Notes under the pieces: model-generated
The model's database searches: none
What the model was told of the DNA's origin: nothing
Seen by the model: only the letters and a program-made list of their open reading frames with translations
Program-made: the position numbers and the translations under genes
Part shown: positions 24,738 to 32,544 of the stretch, piece after piece
How the letters are laid out: the number at the start of each line of letters is the position of its first letter
Numbering within the stretch: position 1 is the stretch's first letter
Assembly: GCF_009901585.1 (NCBI RefSeq)
Contig: NZ_WXYO01000006.1
Span: 1-64,000 of the forward strand
DNA length: 64,000 bases
Direction of reading: 5' to 3'
Origin: Poritiphilus flavus
Lineage (GTDB): Bacteria > Bacteroidota > Bacteroidia > Flavobacteriales > Flavobacteriaceae

Positions 24738-25916
24738 ATGCCCAAGCAATATTCAAATGATAACGTGTATATAGCCGCTAAAAGGCGAATTCAAGAAGTA
24801 TTTCGAATTTTCCCAAAGGTATACCTGGCTTTCAGTGGAGGCAAAGACAGCACCGTACTGCTTCATTTGACAATCCAAATCGCACGATCTTTAAAACGGC
24901 TGCCTCTGGATGTGCTGTTTATTGACCTGGAAGGGCAGTACGACGTTACTATAAAACACATCGAAGAAGTGGCCCTGAATTCCAAAGAGATCAATCTTCA
25001 TTGGGTATGTCTCCCACTTAATCTCCGTAACGCTGTAAGTGTCTTTCAACCCCATTGGCGCTGTTGGGATCCGGAAAGGTCTGAGTCCTGGATCAGACCA
25101 ATGCCTCAATATCCACAAGTAATATCGGACATTGAACACTATCCTTTTTTTCGATACGGTATGGAATTCGAGGACTTTGCCTATAAATGGGGGCAGTGGT
25201 ACTCTGGAGGAAGCCTGTCTACCGGTCTTCTGGGAATTAGAGCTGATGAAAGTCTTAATCGATTCATCTCCGTTACTAGCAGCGAATGGTCCGGGAACAA
25301 CTGGATGAGCAAGGCCACTAACTACCTGGTCTTTTCATATCCTATCTACGACTGGAAGACGGAGGATATATGGCGCTATGTTGGGAGGCAAAACATTCCG
25401 TATAACAGGCTTTACGACCATTTTTACCTCTGTGGCCTATCTATACATAAAATGCGTATTTGCCAACCCTATGGAGATGACCAGCGCCAGAGTCTGGAAT
25501 ACTTCCATGAAATTGAACCAGAAACATGGAACCGTATTGTAGCCCGTGTCAACGGGGTAAATTTTGGAGCTATTTACAGCAAGACTTCCGTCCTGGGAAG
25601 AAGAAAGACTTTATTACCTGAAGGCCTTACCTGGAAGAAATACACTCAAATATTACTGTTGTCCATGCCTGAGATCACAAGAAAACACTACAATGAAAAG
25701 ATCAAAACATTTTTAGGCTGGTGGAGGGAAAAAGGTTATCCGCCGGAGCTGATCCCGGATCAGGCCTCACCCAAACTGGAGAACAGTGGCAGGCAACCTT
25801 CCTGGAGACGAATATGTAAATGCATAATCAAAAATGACTGGTGGTGCCGTAGTCTGGGTTTTTGTCAGACAAAGAACACCTATGAAAAACTATATGCCAA
25901 AAAGAAAAGCGCATGA
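24738..25916 (+). CDS. ibrA: IbrA-like PAPS-reductase family protein (DUF3440)
   Basis: A 392-aa protein. PP-loop SGGKDSTVLLHL at ~33-44, a second conserved region LLGIRADESLNR, and YPIYDWKTEDIWRY of the adenosine-phosphosulfate-reductase fold; a C-terminal DUF3440-type region follows. In E. coli, IbrA with the ParB-like IbrB controls eib expression. The family lacks the assimilatory sulfate context and is often on prophage or accessory DNA. It overlaps the next gene by 4 bp. The biochemical reaction is not established from sequence. Confidence 0.8.
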   Translation: MPKQYSNDNVYIAAKRRIQEVFRIFPKVYLAFSGGKDSTVLLHLTIQIARSLKRLPLDVLFIDLEGQYDVTIKHIEEVALNSKEINLHWVCLPLNLRNAVSVFQPHWRCWDPERSESWIRPMPQYPQVISDIEHYPFFRYGMEFEDFAYKWGQWYSGGSLSTGLLGIRADESLNRFISVTSSEWSGNNWMSKATNYLVFSYPIYDWKTEDIWRYVGRQNIPYNRLYDHFYLCGLSIHKMRICQPYGDDQRQSLEYFHEIEPETWNRIVARVNGVNFGAIYSKTSVLGRRKTLLPEGLTWKKYTQILLLSMPEITRKHYNEKIKTFLGWWREKGYPPELIPDQASPKLENSGRQPSWRRICKCIIKNDWWCRSLGFCQTKNTYEKLYAKKKSA

Positions 25917-26521
25917 ACAAGCACATAAAAGAAGGTATTTCCAATATTCTGGAGGAACATGGAATTATTTCGGAAAATGAAAAGAGAAAGTTTCTGGAAA
26001 AGATCGAATCACTTTTTAATCAACCCAAAGAACCCATATCTTCCCTTTTATGGGTTCCATTAACCGAGATCTTACCAAACACTTATAACCCTAACAAGAT
26101 GGCAACACCAGAGAAAAGGTCATTGCTGCGTTCGCTCTTGTCCCATGGTGTTACCGCCCCCCTTGTTGTTTCGCCTAAACGGCAGGGAGTTTACCCCCTG
26201 ATCGATGGATATCACCGTTGGAATATCATTAAAAGGAACAAGGAACTAAGGGGCAGATTAAAAAATAAAGTACCCGTAGTAGTCCTGGACCTGCCTTCAG
26301 ACGAACGGATAGTGGCCACAATACGTCATAACAGGGCCAGGGGTAAACATCAGATCGTTGAGATCAGCGAGGTTGTAAAGACCTTGTCACAAAACGGCTG
26401 GACTGCGGACAGGATCATGAACGAATTGGGAATGGATTCCGATGAGGTTTTGCGTTTAAGACAATTCACCGGCCTGGGCGATCTGTTCAAGGACGATAAG
26501 TATTCTTCAAGCTGGAGCTGA
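25913..26521 (+). CDS. ibrB: IbrB-like ParB/sulfiredoxin-fold protein
   Basis: A 202-aa protein. Residues ~50-150 are a ParB-N/Srx domain: LTEILPNTYNPNKM, HGVTAPLVVS, IDGYHRWNI and a TIRHNRARGKH segment matching the phosphate-binding GxxRxR-type motif; a short helical part (QNGWTADRIMNELGMDSDEV) resembles a DNA-binding HTH. It is translationally coupled to ibrA (ATGA overlap), the usual IbrA-IbrB pairing. The family includes nucleotide-hydrolysing and DNA-binding proteins. Confidence 0.8.
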   Translation: MNKHIKEGISNILEEHGIISENEKRKFLEKIESLFNQPKEPISSLLWVPLTEILPNTYNPNKMATPEKRSLLRSLLSHGVTAPLVVSPKRQGVYPLIDGYHRWNIIKRNKELRGRLKNKVPVVVLDLPSDERIVATIRHNRARGKHQIVEISEVVKTLSQNGWTADRIMNELGMDSDEVLRLRQFTGLGDLFKDDKYSSSWS

Positions 26522-26656
26522 GTCTGAGAAGACCTCTGTGAGATAAAATGAAATCAGATTTCGGACCGGAACACTACATGCCGGGAATCTGGGAATATAT
26601 AGAAAATTCATACCTTTATGGTCCATTAACGAGTTGAACACGTTATTTTAAATATT

Positions 26657-26833
26657 GATAGAGGTTTCTGGTCCTGACCAGAATGAAAAGAGAATCGTGT
26701 GAGAATCACGAGCTGACGCGCAACTGTAAGTCCGACCCCAAAAGGGTAGTACGTTTTGCCAGCTATACCATTGTCCTTATGGAAGGATGAGAAGGTGGGC
26801 AAGACCGGATAAGCCAGGAGAACTACCTTTATC
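26657..26833 (+). ncRNA. Cobalamin (B12) riboswitch
   Basis: P1 pairs GATAGAGGT (26657-26665) with ACCTTTATC (26825-26833). Inside are the conserved AAAAGAGAATCGTGTGAGAATCACGAGCTGACGC stem region (26695-26728, quoted by position and key bases), the GCAACTGTAAG core and the B12 box AAGCCAGGAGAACTACC. The element is complete and on the plus strand. Downstream lie a 42-codon ORF and a PAS gene, not a recognisable transporter or B12 gene. Confidence 0.9.
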
Positions 26834-26886
26834 AGCCCAGAAACTGGGATATTGACAAGGCTTTCGCGCTTAAAGTTGGTCATAAA

Positions 26887-27015
26887 ATGGATATTCTTTT
26901 TCCGAAGATTTTCGGGGATATGTCCATACTACCTTCGCAAAGTCTTCCTGTATTACAGTGTTTTGGTTCCTTAAATGAGCGGGTTTGGCAATCAAAAAAA
27001 CTAAAGCATGTCTGA
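26887..27015 (+). CDS. 42-residue ORF between the riboswitch and the PAS gene
   Basis: ATG 26887 is the first start after the riboswitch and the frame ends at TGA 27013, overlapping the PAS start (ATGTCTGA). The peptide MDILFPKIFGDMSILPSQ... has a mixed composition that does not look random, but I recognise no family. It could be a leader peptide coupling PAS translation to the riboswitch, or chance. Confidence 0.3.
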   Translation: MDILFPKIFGDMSILPSQSLPVLQCFGSLNERVWQSKKLKHV

Positions 27016-27499
27016 AGCATCCCAAACGTACAATTCACCATTATTAAGTTTCGATATTTACCTGGAATTCTTTGATAATCTGGTCAGCAAATTGCGGTCC
27101 GAAAAGGACACACGACAGATTAGTTCCTTACTTTCCGAAGAACTTCCCGAAGGGATAATAAAACAGATCCATAAAGAAAACTACGATGCGTTGGTCCTAA
27201 CTAATCTGCAACAGCATATCGTCTGGGTAAGCCAGGGATTTGGTGAAATGACCGGGTATTCCAAGAAATTCGCGCTTGGGAAAAAACCGGATTTTCTTCA
27301 GGGTAATAGCACTTCACAAGAAATCAAAAACAAAATACGGAAGAGTTTAAATGGGGGGCTCGGATTTGAAGAGACGCTCCTGAACTACCGAAAAAATGGG
27401 GAGGCTTACCTCTGCCAGATCAAAGCCATTCCCTTGTTTGACAGCCAGAACCGGCTTACACACTACCTGGCCTTCGAAACGGAGTTAAAGGCTGCCTGA
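27008..27499 (+). CDS. PAS-domain protein, LOV-like without the photoactive Cys
   Basis: A 163-aa protein. Residues ~58-160 form one PAS domain: DALVLTNLQQHIVWVS, GFGEMTGYSKKFALGKKPDFLQG, LLNYRKNGEAYLCQIKAIPLFD. LOV domains have N-C-R-F-L-Q at the FLQ site; here it is K-P-D-F-L-Q, so flavin adduct chemistry is not expected. There is no output domain and no signal peptide. The gene lies downstream of a B12 riboswitch, so its expression may respond to cobalamin. Confidence 0.75.
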   Translation: MSEASQTYNSPLLSFDIYLEFFDNLVSKLRSEKDTRQISSLLSEELPEGIIKQIHKENYDALVLTNLQQHIVWVSQGFGEMTGYSKKFALGKKPDFLQGNSTSQEIKNKIRKSLNGGLGFEETLLNYRKNGEAYLCQIKAIPLFDSQNRLTHYLAFETELKAA

Positions 27500-27655
27500 T
27501 AGATTGTGTTGCCTTATTAAATTGCGGACTACTCACGCATTAAGAGCCGTGCTATTCCCATTTACACAACTATACCGGTCAATCATACAATTATTTGCCT
27601 AAGTCTTGCCTAAACACTTAGTTTTAAGTGCTTTGGAATGCTATTTGGCTAAAGT

Positions 27656-29119
27656 ATGAAAAACCTGACCAGCTGGATTACTTCTTTATTAATTGTATTT
27701 TCCGCAATTGTATGGGCTCAGGAAGGCACTAACGACAGTTTAATTCAAAGTGCCATCAAGAGATATCCCATGCTCAAGGTTTGCCAGCCTGACAAGGTAG
27801 GTGAAAAAATTCTCTGTGGGACACTCAATGTTCTTGAAAACAGAGAAGTTATCGGAGGAAGAACAATTCCCATAGACGTCTACCTTTTCCCATCTTACGG
27901 ACCCAATCCGGAAAACAGATGTTATATGGATTACGCCGGAGGGCCTGGTGTCCCCAATACCGTTTATCTGACCGAATATGAGAAAGGAGCATTTACCAAT
28001 GAATTCAGGAAAGACCGGGATATACTTCTAATTGACCTTAGGGGTACCGGAGCCTCTAAGTTGAAGTGCAAGGCCTATGACACTTTAAATGTTGATACCA
28101 GGGCCAGGATCTATGATCCAGATACGGCAAAGGAGTGTAGGAATGAATTACAACACACTGCAGACCTGTCTCAATACAATACTGCCAATGCCGTGGAAGA
28201 CCTGAACGAAGTGTTGGAATGGTTAAAGGTTGAACAACTGGACTTCTGTGGAGGATCATACGGTACGAGGATCGGTGTTGAATGGGCTCGCCGTTATCCT
28301 TCAAGGGCGGCTAGTCTGATCTTATTGGGAACCGTACCCCCAGACTTTGGCTTGTCAAATTTCGCGGACCAGGAGATAGAGAAGCAAATTCAGAAACTTC
28401 AACAGCGGTGTAAAAGCGATAAGAGCTGCAATGACAGATTTCCCGATTTCGTCCAAAAAATGCAAGCCCTGGCAGAGCGCTTAGACAAGAATCCGATTCA
28501 GTATGATTTTGTGGTTGATAGCAGCGCGGCTCCCATTCCGGTGCAGATGGATGGAGACCATTTCAGGTCCATGATCGCCCAGCAGTTTGCCAAAGGCAAT
28601 GAGTTACACCGTATTCCAATTTGGGTAGAAGAAGCGGACAAGGGTAATTTCTTTCCATTGATCAAAAAAAGTACGGGTTCTCTGATTGTACATCCAGTGG
28701 AATGGTGCCAGTTTTGTACAGAGGAACCCTATACCCGTTTTGATCCTGAATACCGAAACACGGCACTTCAGTTCTTTACCAAAGGCATTTACGCTATCCA
28801 GGACACGGAAGTTTGCAAAACCTGGGGCATACAAACCTATCCCGATTGGCTGGATAAGGAACTACAGCTGGAAATGCCGGTATTACTGATGACAGGTGAA
28901 AACGACGTGCTTACGCCACCGCGGATGGCGGAGAAGATCGTCGCGGTGTCTCCAAATAGCCGGCATATTGTGTTTGCGGGGCAGGGTCATTTTTTGAATG
29001 ACTGGGACTGCTGGAAGCAAATCATGCTACAGTTCCTGGAAAATTACGATCTGGCCGGATTAATGGTAGACTGTTCAGCGGAATACCGTCAACCTTCTTT
29101 TATTACTGACTTTAAATAA
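27656..29119 (+). CDS. Alpha/beta hydrolase, peptidase S33/TAP-like, exported
   Basis: A 487-aa protein with a signal peptide (LLIVFSAIVWA-QE). Oxyanion motif YAGGPGVPN, LLIDLRGTGASKL, nucleophile elbow GGSYGT (Ser ~201), a C-terminal acid in TGENDVLTPP and the catalytic His in AGQGHFLND. This is the layout of prolyl-aminopeptidase/TAP-type serine hydrolases. Paired Cys in the lid region (CKSDKSC) suggest a disulfide, consistent with the periplasm. It lies 14 bp ahead of the beta-lactamase-fold gene, probably an operon. Confidence 0.85.
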   Translation: MKNLTSWITSLLIVFSAIVWAQEGTNDSLIQSAIKRYPMLKVCQPDKVGEKILCGTLNVLENREVIGGRTIPIDVYLFPSYGPNPENRCYMDYAGGPGVPNTVYLTEYEKGAFTNEFRKDRDILLIDLRGTGASKLKCKAYDTLNVDTRARIYDPDTAKECRNELQHTADLSQYNTANAVEDLNEVLEWLKVEQLDFCGGSYGTRIGVEWARRYPSRAASLILLGTVPPDFGLSNFADQEIEKQIQKLQQRCKSDKSCNDRFPDFVQKMQALAERLDKNPIQYDFVVDSSAAPIPVQMDGDHFRSMIAQQFAKGNELHRIPIWVEEADKGNFFPLIKKSTGSLIVHPVEWCQFCTEEPYTRFDPEYRNTALQFFTKGIYAIQDTEVCKTWGIQTYPDWLDKELQLEMPVLLMTGENDVLTPPRMAEKIVAVSPNSRHIVFAGQGHFLNDWDCWKQIMLQFLENYDLAGLMVDCSAEYRQPSFITDFK

Positions 29120-29133
29120 TTAAGAATACCAAA

Positions 29134-30558
29134 ATGAAGAAGTTCTCTTTCTGCTTGGCCTTGATTTTTATCATTTACGCATGCAATGAAAAAAAGGATA
29201 GCAGTCCATCTGATATAAACGCAGACGGTTTAATAGTACAGAAAATCGATTCCATTGGAAATCACTTCATTGAGCAGGGGAAAGTTTTAGGATTTTCTAT
29301 TGCTGTTTTAAGAAAGGGCGATACGCTCTATAACAAGGCTTTTGGCTACATCGACTCCGCCAAAACCAAGCCGGCGACTACCAGAACCATTTATAAAATC
29401 GCTTCAATTACCAAGGCACATGTTGCCAGTATGGTACTTAAGCTTCAAGAAGAAGGAAAACTCTCCCTGGAAGACACTCTGCATAAGTGGCTTCCTGATT
29501 ATCCCAATAAAGACCAGGCCCAAAAGATCAAAATACGTCATTTGATTTCGCATACTTCAGGCATTCCTGATTATGCAAATACCCTTGACAATGAGTTTTT
29601 AGTGACAGGTGATCCCCCGAATAAGAAAACGTACTATGATTTTATAAAGAACAAACCTTTGTTGTTTGAGCCTGATTGGGGTTGGTCCTATTCCAATACT
29701 GGTTTTGTGCTTATGGCGATGATAATTGAAAAAGCTACTGGCAACAGTTATGAGGACGAGGTGCAAAGAATAATTGCCAAACCTATGAAATTCAAATCCT
29801 TAAATCATTATTATAAGCACAAACTTAAAGATGGAATAAGCCCCACTTTTGAGTTTAAAGACTCTGTCATCACAGGTAGTCATTGGGACAAGTTTAGTTG
29901 GATAAAAGGTGATGGAGGACTGAGTAATACGGCTTTGGATTTGGCTCATTTTCCTCTTGGCCTCAATAATGGTACCTTGATCAACAAACAATCCTTAGAA
30001 AAAATGACACAAGCACAAAGCCTGGCAAATGGGATAAAGGTCGATTACGGGCTGGGTTTGCGAATGGGAGATTTTGAGGGTGAAAACCTGTGGGGCCATA
30101 CAGGTGGTGAAGAATCTACCTGGGGCATGTTAAAGTATATGCCGGAAAGAGATATTAGCATCGCGGTTTTAGTCAATACCAACAGCACCCCACATGATGC
30201 ACTTGAAATATGGGGTAGAGTTGCCTTGGTCGTTCTGGGAAAAAAAGAGCCGAAGCACTCGGATCTGCCAATAACAGAGGACCTACTGGGAAAAATTGTA
30301 GGGGATTACAAATATGTAGATTTTCCTGATGAAAGACTTTATGAGGTATATCAGGGCAATGATGGTCATATATATGTGAAGGGAAAAAACAGCGATTCCA
30401 GGGGTGAAAAACTCAATCATCTTGGAGAGGGTAAATTCGCTTTAACCACCTACACTATGGATAGGATCATTTTTCATGAAAATGGTGTTGGTGAAATAGT
30501 AGGCTACAGTGTATACGCCAATGGTTCTTTCAGAGGGCTTCGCAATAAAGTAAATTAA
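29134..30558 (+). CDS. Serine hydrolase, class C beta-lactamase family, lipoprotein
   Basis: A 474-aa protein with an SPII signal (LALIFIIYAC). Catalytic set visible: S91-I-T-K94 (SxxK), Y186-S-N188 (YxN) and H322-T-G (KTG equivalent). Such proteins are esterases or D-alanyl peptidases as often as beta-lactamases. Residues ~385-474 form an extra C-terminal beta domain (IVGDYKYVDFPDERLYEVY) typical of the Bacteroidota versions. Probably co-transcribed with the preceding hydrolase. Confidence 0.88.
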   Translation: MKKFSFCLALIFIIYACNEKKDSSPSDINADGLIVQKIDSIGNHFIEQGKVLGFSIAVLRKGDTLYNKAFGYIDSAKTKPATTRTIYKIASITKAHVASMVLKLQEEGKLSLEDTLHKWLPDYPNKDQAQKIKIRHLISHTSGIPDYANTLDNEFLVTGDPPNKKTYYDFIKNKPLLFEPDWGWSYSNTGFVLMAMIIEKATGNSYEDEVQRIIAKPMKFKSLNHYYKHKLKDGISPTFEFKDSVITGSHWDKFSWIKGDGGLSNTALDLAHFPLGLNNGTLINKQSLEKMTQAQSLANGIKVDYGLGLRMGDFEGENLWGHTGGEESTWGMLKYMPERDISIAVLVNTNSTPHDALEIWGRVALVVLGKKEPKHSDLPITEDLLGKIVGDYKYVDFPDERLYEVYQGNDGHIYVKGKNSDSRGEKLNHLGEGKFALTTYTMDRIIFHENGVGEIVGYSVYANGSFRGLRNKVN

Positions 30559-30610
30559 GGGGTATGGGTGTGCAAGGCAAAAAACAGCTGAATACCCTTG
30601 CTTTAATTTT

Positions 30611-31351
30611 TCATCCAACGATCAAACGTTCAAGAAAATCACCCACAAAATAAGCCACAAAAGCTGCAATGCCCCCTAAGAAGAGTGTCTCCAATATTCC
30701 TTTGATAATTGACGTCTGGTTGACATAGGTTTTAAGCCAGCCAATGACCATAAAACCAATAGCCGTTAAAATTGAAGCGACCAGAAAGAGATTTTGTTCC
30801 AGGGGGGAGACATAGTCTACCACATAAATGAACAGCGGAATTATTCCAATAAGAATAAATGACATATAGGTGGTTGCCCCAATCCAAAAAGGAGAACGAT
30901 CTTCTTTTATCATTCCAAGCTCTTCTTTCATCATATCATTTACCCAAACCTCTTTATCCTGAGTGATGACCTCCACCACTTTTTCCAGAAGCTCCCCTTT
31001 AAATCCTTTGGCAGCGTATATTTCCCTGATTTCTTCCTTTTCAACCTCGGGAAGGTTCTCCACCTCCCAATATTCTACTAGTTTATGCTTGTTGTAATTA
31101 TCCTGCTCTGATTTGGTTGAAAGAAAGGCTCCGACTGACATGGCAAAACCGTCAGCCAGCAGATTCGCAAATCCCAAAATGATAATAACAGCACTGTCGA
31201 GTCCGGCACCGACCGATCCTGCAACTACGGCAAAAGTGGTCACACAACCATCGATACCGCCATAAACGAATTCCCCCAAATACTTTTCAAAGCGCTTAAA
31301 TAGCCCTGACTTCTTATGGATTTCTGCCTCGTTGTGTATATCTGTTGTCAT
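30611..31351 (-). CDS. VIT1/CCC1-family membrane transporter
   Basis: A 246-aa protein. VIT family signatures: [22 protein letters not shown] in the first helix, and [22 protein letters not shown] in the second; a cytoplasmic charged domain with [11 protein letters not shown] and KEEL motifs, then three helices near the C-terminus. Members move Fe2+ or Mn2+ across membranes. It is next to the RND metal-efflux genes on the same strand, with 54 bp between, so a metal-handling cluster is likely. Confidence 0.85.
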   Translation of the reverse strand: MTTDIHNEAEIHKKSGLFKRFEKYLGEFVYGGIDGCVTTFAVVAGSVGAGLDSAVIIILGFANLLADGFAMSVGAFLSTKSEQDNYNKHKLVEYWEVENLPEVEKEEIREIYAAKGFKGELLEKVVEVITQDKEVWVNDMMKEELGMIKEDRSPFWIGATTYMSFILIGIIPLFIYVVDYVSPLEQNLFLVASILTAIGFMVIGWLKTYVNQTSIIKGILETLFLGGIAAFVAYFVGDFLERLIVG

Positions 31352-31405
31352 ATTGTGGTCAAATTAATTAATATTTGGTGCATCCTTGCCAATTTTGAGT
31401 AGCCT

Positions 31406-32533
31406 TTATTCCATTTCGACATTTATAAGTCCAAAGGCCCCCCTGATCAAGAATTGATCATCCCCTTCGACTATCTTCTCATCTTTGACTTGCGTAAAAC
31501 CTTGGTGGGTCATTCCTGTAGAAATGTTTACCTTCTCGAATCGCAAAACCGTATCGTCTTGAGAAAGCAGTCGTAGGGTATAGGCCTTGCCTTCAATTTC
31601 CACGACGCTCTCTGTTGGCAGTGCTGATGAAGATTCTTTGTGGATAATTATTTCAGCCTCAACGAACATACCTATTAAAAATCGGTCTTTGTCATTTTTC
31701 AGGTGGCCATGTACTTTAATGGTTCGGTTTTGGCCAATGGTAGTACCTACCAAATACACCTCGGCCATAAATGTTCGCTCGCTTGCCTCGGGGATCTTGA
31801 ATGCAATGGGCTGTCCTTCTTTTATGTTCATGATATCGCGTTCGAAGACGGAGAGCTCAAGATGGATGTGACTGTTATCTACCACTTCCATTATTGGTGA
31901 TGCCGGAGACACATAAGTGCCTTTGGATACGAAAACCTCGGTAACATTTCCCGAAATGGGGGCATAAAGGGAAGCGGTTGTGGTAATATTTCCCTTTAGA
32001 ACCTCGGAAGATGATATGTTCAATAATCTCAATTGTTTTTCCAGACCATTGTACCGTGCTTTGGCCATTTTGTAATCGCTTTTGGTCTTTAGATAGTTTT
32101 TTTCTGAAGAAATATTCTCTTGGAACAAGGTCTGCTGCCTTTCATATTCAGATTTGAGATACTCCAGTTTTTCGCTTACCTCTAAATATTCCTGTTGCAG
32201 TTGGACAAATTCGGGATTTTCCAAGGTAACCAGTAATTGCCCTTTTTTAACCAAGTCTCCCACAATAAGAGGGGTTCGTTCAATGTATCCTCCTATGACT
32301 GCACTTATAACCGCCCTGTTCTCCGGAGGAACATCAATTAAGCCATTAGCGTTGACTACTTCAGGGAACTCCTGCTCCTGCAAGCTGCCGATTGCCATAT
32401 CGTTCTTTGAAAACTGTTCTCTGCTGATTTCAATAATATTGATATCGTCAGATAGCGTTTCGGGGGTGGTTTCTTTCTTTTGACTACAGGCTCCAAGGAT
32501 CAGCACCAATAAAAAATATTTGAGCAATTTCAT
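31406..32533 (-). CDS. RND efflux periplasmic adaptor (CusB/HlyD family) lipoprotein
   Basis: A 375-aa protein with an SPII signal (FLLVLILGAC). Barrel-sandwich segments ENRAVISAVIGGYIERTPLIVGDLVKKGQLLVTLENPEFV and the matching LYAPISGNVTEVFVSKGTYV (read by position; key lipoyl-like halves) flank a coiled coil (~130-185). It connects the RND pump to the outer-membrane channel. It is 11 bp downstream of the CusA-TolC fusion gene. Metal specificity is not decided by this protein; the usual CusB Met cluster is not obvious. Confidence 0.88.
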   Translation of the reverse strand: MKLLKYFLLVLILGACSQKKETTPETLSDDINIIEISREQFSKNDMAIGSLQEQEFPEVVNANGLIDVPPENRAVISAVIGGYIERTPLIVGDLVKKGQLLVTLENPEFVQLQQEYLEVSEKLEYLKSEYERQQTLFQENISSEKNYLKTKSDYKMAKARYNGLEKQLRLLNISSSEVLKGNITTTASLYAPISGNVTEVFVSKGTYVSPASPIMEVVDNSHIHLELSVFERDIMNIKEGQPIAFKIPEASERTFMAEVYLVGTTIGQNRTIKVHGHLKNDKDRFLIGMFVEAEIIIHKESSSALPTESVVEIEGKAYTLRLLSQDDTVLRFEKVNISTGMTHQGFTQVKDEKIVEGDDQFLIRGAFGLINVEME

Positions 32534-32544
32534 AATGTTCGTTT

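Noticed and set aside
26626-26883. Minus-strand ORF of 85 codons over the riboswitch
   Set aside because: It covers the conserved cobalamin riboswitch on the opposite strand and has no protein-like features.
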